Shown piece by piece: positions 34,518 to 39,465 of a stretch of 39,465 nt of DNA. The first letter of the stretch is position 1; each line of letters starts with the position of its first letter. A model generated the notes under the pieces. It was not told the origin of the DNA, did not search any database, and saw only the letters and a list, made by a program, of their open reading frames with translations. The position numbers and the translations under genes are program-made. The stretch is taken from NCBI GenBank assembly GCA_031409815.1, contig JANNXV010000151.1, positions 1-39,465 of the forward strand, in the 5' to 3' direction. Source of the DNA: JANLUX01 sp031409815 (GTDB lineage: Bacteria; Bacteroidota; Bacteroidia; AKYH767-A; OLB10).

Positions 34518-35501
34518 ATGAGAGAATTACAATTCAGAGAAGCCCTTCGCGAAGCCTTAAGCGAGGAAATGCGCAGAGACGAACGCGTGTTTTTGATGGG
34601 AGAAGAAGTGGCACAATACAACGGAGCCTACAAAGTTAGCCAAGGAATGCTTGACGAGTTTGGACCAAGAAGGGTAATTGACACCCCAATTGCTGAATTA
34701 GGTTTTGCAGGGATCGGAGTAGGAGCTGCTATGAACGGCTTGCGCCCGATTATTGAATTTATGACTTTTAATTTTTCGTTAGTTGCCATTGACCAGGTAA
34801 TTAACTCTGCCGCAAAAATGATGAGTATGAGTGGAGGCCATTTTACGGTTCCTATTGTTTTTAGAGGACCAACCGGTGCTGCCGGTATGTTAAGTTCTCA
34901 ACACTCACAGGCTTTTGAAAGCTGGTATGCCAACTGCCCTGGTTTAAAAGTAGTGGTGCCAAGTAATCCTGCCGATGCAAAAGGCTTACTAAAATCAGCC
35001 ATTCGTGATAACGATCCTGTTATTTTTATGGAAAGCGAGCAGATGTATGGTGATAAAGGAATGGTGCCGGATGGAGAATATCTGATGCCTATCGGTATTG
35101 CTGATATTAAACGTGCCGGAACCGATGTTACCATTGTTTCATTTGGCAAGATGATGAAAATAGCTTTGGGCGCAGCAGAAGAATTAGCCAAAGAAAATAT
35201 TAATGCAGAAGTAATTGATTTACGAAGTGTACGTCCGATTGATTATAAAACCGTTATTGAATCGGTAAAGAAAACCAATCGTTTGGTAATTGTGGAAGAA
35301 AGCTGGCCATTGGCTGCAATAGCTACCGAAGTTGCTTTTAAAGTTCAGCGCGAAGCTTTTGATTATCTCGATGCACCGGTTATCCGGGTGATGGGTGGTG
35401 ATGTTCCATTACCTTATGCTCCTACTTTGATTGAAGCCTATCTTCCAAATCCTGCACGTGTTATTAAAGCGGTGAAGGAAGTGATGTATGTGGTGAAGTA
35501 G
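34518..35501 (+). CDS. pdhB: Pyruvate dehydrogenase E1 component, beta subunit
   Basis: This 327-residue subunit pairs with the E1 alpha subunit to decarboxylate pyruvate with thiamine diphosphate. The motifs FLMGEEVAQYNGAYKVSQGM (residues 26-45), RVIDTPIAELGFAGIGVGAA, PIVFRGPTGAAGMLSSQHSQ and VIDLRSVRPID are E1-beta hallmarks. The thiamine-pyrophosphate-side Glu in GEEVAQYNG is present. No pdhA or E2 gene is next to it, so its partner lies elsewhere. The E1 beta of a branched-chain dehydrogenase is an alternative but the GAYKVSQG motif favours PDH. Confidence 0.93.
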   Translation: MRELQFREALREALSEEMRRDERVFLMGEEVAQYNGAYKVSQGMLDEFGPRRVIDTPIAELGFAGIGVGAAMNGLRPIIEFMTFNFSLVAIDQVINSAAKMMSMSGGHFTVPIVFRGPTGAAGMLSSQHSQAFESWYANCPGLKVVVPSNPADAKGLLKSAIRDNDPVIFMESEQMYGDKGMVPDGEYLMPIGIADIKRAGTDVTIVSFGKMMKIALGAAEELAKENINAEVIDLRSVRPIDYKTVIESVKKTNRLVIVEESWPLAAIATEVAFKVQREAFDYLDAPVIRVMGGDVPLPYAPTLIEAYLPNPARVIKAVKEVMYVVK

Positions 35502-35517
35502 TGTCGAGTAGAATGAA

Positions 35518-36681
35518 TCATGTATTGATGACCTGAGTTATCTTTTCTTCCAATAAATTTTTTTGAGATTCTATTTTATAAGCATCACAAAATTCAATTC
35601 CCTTTAGTGCAAGTGTTAAATCAAACTGATTCTGCAACTGCATAAAATGTTTTTTCTGCAAATGAAAAAATCCTGATAAGTATTCCTGCTCAGTTTGCCC
35701 GGGTGTCGGGACAACTATTGCTTTTCTTCCAAGTACTGCTAAATCCATTATGGTGGAATACCCGGGACGGCACAGAATATTTTTTGCATTTTGCAATTGA
35801 AATTTTAATAGATCAGTTTCCAAATGATTAATGATTGTAATATGTGAAGCAACCTCTGGAATATTTTTTTCATTTACCTTACCTCTCACAATTAAAGTCT
35901 GCAAATTCAGTTTTGAAACCTGTCCGAGAATTAGTTTTTCAAATAGGGTTCGTTGTGGCTCAGGACCGGAAAGAATTACTAGTAAGTCAAATATTCTTTC
36001 GTCACCCTGAACTTGTTTCAGGGTCTCTGAATTTGAATCGAGAGATGCTGAAACAAGTTCAGCATGACGATTATTTATAGATTGAGATTCTTCAATTTTT
36101 TCAAATCTTGATAACAAGCCAATATAATTTACTTGTGGCAAATTAAAATCGCCATGCGATAATATTCCCGAAAGTCCGGGTAATGCTTTAACATCCGGCA
36201 CCCAGCACTCATTGTATTTGTGGATGAAAAAATGATTGATCCTGTTTATAAATGATTGCGTCCACTTTAATTTAGACGGACATTGAATAGTTAATTGATG
36301 GGTAATAAAAACCGAATAACAATCTTTACTCCAGCAGCCATAACGATTATCAGAGATCACTATATCAATGTTGAATTCCCTGGCAAGTTTCTTTATTTGC
36401 TGATGCTCATCATAAATATTTTTAAGCAATCGAGGAGCTGATTTTAACATTTGCAAAACCATATTTCCTTTAGAGGAATAAAAAATGGGTTTTGCTTTTA
36501 ACGCAATACATTGCAAAGTGGGAAACTCATTTCGCAATAATTCTAACGAATCGCCATCGCTCGCAATTATCACTTCAGCATTTTGATTCAATAACTCCCT
36601 AATTATCTGAATGCATCGTGTTGCATGACCTAATCCCCAGTTCAGCGGACAAATTAAAACACGTTTTTTATTTAATTGCAT
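35518..36681 (-). CDS. MurG/GT28-like glycosyltransferase carrying an in-frame palindromic insert
   Basis: This 387-residue GT-B enzyme opens with KKRVLICPLNWGLGHATRCI (residues 5-24), like MurG-type transferases and a Bacteroidota group that modifies surface glycans. The C-terminal donor domain shows VILSGPEPQRTLFEKL (235-250) and KNILCRPGYSTIMDLAVLGR, with VPTPGQTEQEYL, all intact. Residues about 205-228 (RHAELVSASLDSNSET, then LKQVQGDE) come from a 72-bp palindromic element that keeps the frame. It sits at the linker between the two Rossmann domains, where an insert can be tolerated. The gene is divergent from trmB. Confidence 0.85.
   Translation of the reverse strand: MQLNKKRVLICPLNWGLGHATRCIQIIRELLNQNAEVIIASDGDSLELLRNEFPTLQCIALKAKPIFYSSKGNMVLQMLKSAPRLLKNIYDEHQQIKKLAREFNIDIVISDNRYGCWSKDCYSVFITHQLTIQCPSKLKWTQSFINRINHFFIHKYNECWVPDVKALPGLSGILSHGDFNLPQVNYIGLLSRFEKIEESQSINNRHAELVSASLDSNSETLKQVQGDERIFDLLVILSGPEPQRTLFEKLILGQVSKLNLQTLIVRGKVNEKNIPEVASHITIINHLETDLLKFQLQNAKNILCRPGYSTIMDLAVLGRKAIVVPTPGQTEQEYLSGFFHLQKKHFMQLQNQFDLTLALKGIEFCDAYKIESQKNLLEEKITQVINT
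35999..36070. repeat. 72-bp palindromic element inside a glycosyltransferase gene
   Basis: The element folds without leftover bases: outer stem TCGTCA (35999-36004) with TGACGA (36065-36070); arm one CCCTGAA-CTTGT-TTCAGGG (36005-36023); central stem TCTCT-N12-AGAGA (36024-36045); arm two TGCTGAA-ACAAG-TTCAGCA (36046-36064). It is 24 codons long and lies within the coding frame. The encoded words HAELVSAS and LKQVQGDE are known to me as repeat-encoded in many bacterial genomes. Confidence 0.9.
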
Positions 36682-36701
36682 CGTAACAAAAATACTCTAT
36701 G

Positions 36702-36709
36702 TATTTTCG
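36702..36709 (+). promoter_or_regulatory. Candidate -7 promoter element of trmB
   Basis: TATTTTCG, one base off TAnnTTTG and the same variant as before carB, lies 20 bases before the TTG start at 36730. Confidence 0.35.
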
Positions 36710-36729
36710 CATCCCACAAAAAAAAGCAA

Positions 36730-37395
36730 TTGGCTAAAAGAAAACTACAACGCTTTGCAGAACTAGAAACCATGCAGCGCGTTTTTCAATACCCCTATTA
36801 TAAAATCGAAAGTAAGCCTGACTTACAAGGCAACTGGAACAAAGAAGTGTTTAAAAGAGACGCTCCCTTGATTGTAGAATTAGGTTGCGGCCGTGGCGAA
36901 TACACCATTGGTTTAGCGCAACACTATCCCGAAAAAAATTATGTAGGGGTCGACATAAAAGGAGCCCGTTTGTGGCGTGGAGCAAAAACGGCAAATGACG
37001 ATAATATGCTGCATGTGGCTTTTCTTCGAACCAATGTTGAATTAATTCCACATTTTTTTGCTGCACATGAAATAGATGAAATATGGCTCACTTTTCCCGA
37101 TCCACAGCCTACCGACAATCGTGAGGCCAGGCGAATGACCAATCAGAAATTTTTAAACATCTATCAACAACTTTTAAAAAAGGGCGGAACATTACACCTA
37201 AAAACCGATAGTCTGTTCTTGTTTGAATACACGATGGAAATGCTAAAAGCTGTCAAAGGCGAATACCTACATCAAACAACTGATTTGTATGCACATCCTG
37301 AGGTGAGTTTCGATCTCAGCATCAAAACCACCTACGAAAAAATATTTTCTGATCAGGGTTTTAAAATAAATTACCTTGCTTTTCGTCTACTATAA
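36730..37395 (+). CDS. trmB: tRNA (guanine-N7)-methyltransferase
   Basis: This 221-residue enzyme adds m7G at position 46 of tRNA. The SAM motif LGCGRGEYTIGLAQHYPEKN is followed by GVDIKGARLWRGA, and the RNA-side motif WLTFPDPQP is present. The start is a TTG at 36730 (aaaaagcaa TTG), giving AKRKLQRFAELETMQRVFQY after Met, as in relatives; no ATG fits there, and the frame upstream (to 36676) overlaps the divergent glycosyltransferase start. The gene is thus unusual in its start codon. The family is firm. Confidence 0.92.
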   Translation: MAKRKLQRFAELETMQRVFQYPYYKIESKPDLQGNWNKEVFKRDAPLIVELGCGRGEYTIGLAQHYPEKNYVGVDIKGARLWRGAKTANDDNMLHVAFLRTNVELIPHFFAAHEIDEIWLTFPDPQPTDNREARRMTNQKFLNIYQQLLKKGGTLHLKTDSLFLFEYTMEMLKAVKGEYLHQTTDLYAHPEVSFDLSIKTTYEKIFSDQGFKINYLAFRLL

Positions 37396-37516
37396 GGTAA
37401 CTAAGTAAATGGGTAATTGAGGTAATTAGGGATCGGGAATTTCATTTTCAAATTCTCGAATTCTCACATCTTCAAATTAAATACATTTGCTCTCTCTTAA
37501 AAAACAAAATATAATC

Positions 37517-38107
37517 ATGAAAAAATCCTGGATAACAATTGCAATAGTTATTGTAATACTATTTCTTATCTACCGCTTTTTTGCCGGTTCGTATAACAAT
37601 ATGGTTACAAAAGATGAATCCGTAAGTTCTGCCTGGAGCCAGGTGGAAAATGTGTATCAGCGCAGGTTAGACCTTATTCCAAATTTAGTGGCTACCGTTA
37701 AAGGAGCAGCCGATTTTGAACAAACCACTTTAACCAAGGTAATCGAAGCACGTGCAAGTGCCACACAAATAAAAGTAGATCCAAAAAATTTAACACCCGA
37801 AGCGTTAGATAAATTTCAGGCATCGCAAGGACAATTAAGTGCTGCCCTTGGCCGATTAATGGTAGTAGCTGAGCAATATCCTCAATTAAAAGCCAATCAA
37901 AACTTTCTTGATTTGCAAGCGCAATTAGAAGGCACCGAAAACAGAATTACGGTTGAACGTCAAAAATTTAACGAAACAGCTAAAGACTACAACACTTACG
38001 TTAGAAGGTTTCCGCAGAGTTTGCTGGCAGGCATGTTTGGTTTTCAGGCTAAGCCTTATTTCACAGCCGACAAAGGAGCCGACAACGCGCCTAAGGTGCA
38101 GTTCTAG
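37517..38107 (+). CDS. LemA-family membrane protein
   Basis: This 196-residue protein has one N-terminal membrane segment (SWITIAIVIVILFLIYRFFA) and a long helical exported or cytoplasmic domain. The LemA hallmark is SSAWSQVENVYQRRLDLIPN with LVATVKG just after, and SQGQLSAALGRLMVVAEQYP follows. The function of LemA is not well defined; it commonly pairs with TPM-domain genes, as here. ATG 37517 is preferred over a TTG at 37487. It is the first gene of the LemA-TPM-TPM group, 39 bp before the next. Confidence 0.9.
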   Translation: MKKSWITIAIVIVILFLIYRFFAGSYNNMVTKDESVSSAWSQVENVYQRRLDLIPNLVATVKGAADFEQTTLTKVIEARASATQIKVDPKNLTPEALDKFQASQGQLSAALGRLMVVAEQYPQLKANQNFLDLQAQLEGTENRITVERQKFNETAKDYNTYVRRFPQSLLAGMFGFQAKPYFTADKGADNAPKVQF

Positions 38108-38146
38108 TTGGTATCGACAAACTGCTAATAACAGCTATTCCATGTA

Positions 38147-38584
38147 ATGAAAGCGACAGATTATTTCACATCCGTTGAGCGCGAACTCATTCGCAATGCT
38201 GTTGGCGAAGCCGAAAAACTTACTTCAGGCGAACTACGCGTTTACATCGAAGACAAATGCAAGTCGGATGTGCTCGATCGTGCTGCCTTTGTTTTTGCCG
38301 AAATGTTGATGCATAAAACCGAAGCAAGAAATGGTGTATTAATTTATCTGGCTTTGCACGATCATAAATTTGCCATTATTGGCGATATTGGCATACATGC
38401 AAAGGTGGGAGATAGCTTCTGGAACGATATTAAAGAACGCATGCTGGAACATTTTAAACAAGCGCGCTTTACCGAAGGATTAACACAAGGTATTGTGGAA
38501 GCAGGCAAAGCATTACAACAACATTTTCCGCGTGCAGCAAATGATAGCAACGAATTATCTGACGATATAGTTTTTGGAAAATGA
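38147..38584 (+). CDS. TPM-domain protein, short cytoplasmic form
   Basis: This 145-residue protein is a TPM (Psb32/YgcG-type) domain without signal peptide. The motifs are AVGEAEKLTSGELRVYIEDK (residues 19-38), NGVLIYLALHDHKFAIIGDI (53-76 region) and SFWNDIKERMLEHFKQARFT with EGLTQGIVEAGKALQQHFP. It overlaps the next TPM gene by four bases and follows LemA closely; the three form one operon. The function of bacterial TPM proteins is not settled; phosphatase and membrane-protein quality roles have been proposed. Confidence 0.85.
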   Translation: MKATDYFTSVERELIRNAVGEAEKLTSGELRVYIEDKCKSDVLDRAAFVFAEMLMHKTEARNGVLIYLALHDHKFAIIGDIGIHAKVGDSFWNDIKERMLEHFKQARFTEGLTQGIVEAGKALQQHFPRAANDSNELSDDIVFGK

Positions 38585-39405
38585 TAAAAAAACTATTCGC
38601 ATCCATTGTTAGTGCCGGCACCAAAAACTTCCTTACACTAGTTGGCGTTTTATTGTTGTTGTGCACAACGCTGAATTTGTTTGCACAAGAATTTCCTGAA
38701 CGGCCCAACCCTCCGCGTTTAGTTATCGACTTTACTGGTACACTTTCAGAAACCGAGCTTAGCCAACTTGAAAATAAATTAGTTGCCTTTAACGATAGTT
38801 CAACCGTGCAAATTGCAGTAGTGATGCTTTCCACTTTAGATGGTTACCCCATTAGCGATTATGCTTTTAAACTAGGCGAACAATGGGGCGTTGGCCAAAA
38901 AGGAAAAAACAACGGAGTGCTTCTTTTGATTTCGATGAATGAGCGCAAAATGTTTATTGCACCTGGCTATGGACTAGAAGGTGCAATACCCGATGCGTAT
39001 TGCAAACAAATTGTAGATAACAACATTACACCCTATTTTAAGCAAAAACAATACTATCAGGGTATTGATGAGGGCACCACCCAAATCATCAATCTTGCCA
39101 GGGGCGATTATCAGCCAACTGCACCTACCCGCAAAAAAAATAAAGGATTTCCATTTGGTGCCATGGTGCTCATGGCAATTTTATTCGTATTTGTTTTTGC
39201 TTCACGCATTCGGTCAACCAGACGATATTCTGCGCTAAACAACATACCATTTTGGGCCGCCTGGACCTTATTAAACTCAGCAGCCGGACGTCATTCCGGC
39301 AGTTGGAGAAATTTCAACTCAGGTGGTGGAGGTTTTGGAGGTGGAGGCTTCGGAGGTTTTGGTGGTGGCAGCTTTGGTGGTGGCGGTGCCGGTGGAAGCT
39401 GGTAA
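38581..39405 (+). CDS. TPM-domain membrane protein with glycine-rich tail (YgcG-like)
   Basis: This 274-residue protein has an N-terminal signal or anchor (KNFLTLVGVLLLLCTTLNLF), a TPM domain facing the periplasm (PPRLVIDFTGTLSETELSQL, VQIAVVMLSTLDGYPISDYA, GVLLLISMNERKMFIAPGYG, GLEGAIPDAYCKQIVDNNIT), a second membrane segment near residue 190 (AMVLMAILFVFVFA) and a glycine-serine tail of GGGFGGG and FGGGS repeats, as in YgcG proteins. It overlaps the preceding TPM gene by four bases. Its partner is LemA, upstream. Confidence 0.9.
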   Translation: MIKKLFASIVSAGTKNFLTLVGVLLLLCTTLNLFAQEFPERPNPPRLVIDFTGTLSETELSQLENKLVAFNDSSTVQIAVVMLSTLDGYPISDYAFKLGEQWGVGQKGKNNGVLLLISMNERKMFIAPGYGLEGAIPDAYCKQIVDNNITPYFKQKQYYQGIDEGTTQIINLARGDYQPTAPTRKKNKGFPFGAMVLMAILFVFVFASRIRSTRRYSALNNIPFWAAWTLLNSAAGRHSGSWRNFNSGGGGFGGGGFGGFGGGSFGGGGAGGSW

Positions 39406-39443
39406 CCGAAAAGTTTTTACACCTTACACCTTTTATTCCGCCC

Positions 39444-39465
39444 TCGTTTGTGTCCTCACAAACGA
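39444..39465. terminator. Hairpin at window end, terminator or repeat
   Basis: TCGTTTGTG (39444-39452) pairs perfectly with CACAAACGA (39457-39465) around the loop TCCT. It stands 38 bases after the YgcG-like gene. No T-run is visible before the window ends, so it may be part of a dispersed repeat. Confidence 0.5.

Noticed and set aside
35844..36080. Open frame on the + strand with HPELVSGS and LKQVQHD words
   Set aside because: It is the reverse reading of the palindromic element inside the minus-strand glycosyltransferase gene, which has full family motifs.

Overview
The window is AT-rich bacterial chromosome that reads as Bacteroidota. Several genes end in type IX secretion sorting domains (a CHU_C-type gliding-motility domain and Por-type tails). 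Seven genes are preceded by the Bacteroidota -7 promoter word TAnnTTTG. YfhO, DUF4834-like, EtfA/EtfB, LemA-TPM and MbnP/MauG genes also fit that phylum. A member of Chitinophagales or a nearby order is my guess, but the sequence alone does not settle it. No rRNA, tRNA, integrase or IS transposase was seen.

Layout. (1) 1-6288 is housekeeping: the 3' end of formate-tetrahydrofolate ligase, an alpha/beta hydrolase, a carbamoyl-phosphate synthase large subunit without its allosteric domain, a MntA/HepT toxin-antitoxin pair, a methyltransferase and a small membrane protein. (2) 6352-28280 is a long surface-glycan region: a YfhO membrane protein, a GT2 glycosyltransferase, a Wzx-type flippase, a TylF-type methyltransferase, other methyltransferases, a DUF115-like protein, a CMP-sugar synthetase, a Gfo/Idh oxidoreductase, an Ldh-family dehydrogenase, an unidentified 397-residue protein, an FkbM methyltransferase and a GT4 glycosyltransferase. 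Three type IX-secreted surface proteins (one frameshifted) and a RelE-type toxin-antitoxin pair lie among them. (3) 28430-31807 is a compact module that looks like copper handling: a Cys/His-rich small protein, an outer-membrane barrel-like protein with an N-terminal Cys cluster, an MbnP-like lipoprotein and a di-heme MauG/MbnH-like lipoprotein, with a CRP/FNR-type palindrome upstream. (4) 31813-39405 is again mostly core: a bifunctional-nuclease family protein, EtfA/EtfB, pyruvate dehydrogenase E1 beta, a MurG-like glycosyltransferase, TrmB, and a LemA-TPM-TPM cluster.

The least ordinary content is palindromic repeats. A GIY-YIG endonuclease gene is tightly sandwiched between two clusters of a REP-like element (9607-10500). 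A 72-bp element of another family sits in frame inside a glycosyltransferase gene (35999-36070) and adds 24 codons. A third family lies at 23061-23142. All three share one design: an outer stem plus two arms whose self-pairing bases differ between arms in a compensated way.

The glycan genes probably act together: nucleotide-sugar synthesis and modification (CMP-sugar synthetase, two oxidoreductases, methyltransferases), assembly (GT2, GT4, DUF115-like) and export (Wzx). The interleaved type IX cargo may be anchored to such a glycan. That link is inferred from the families and from position.
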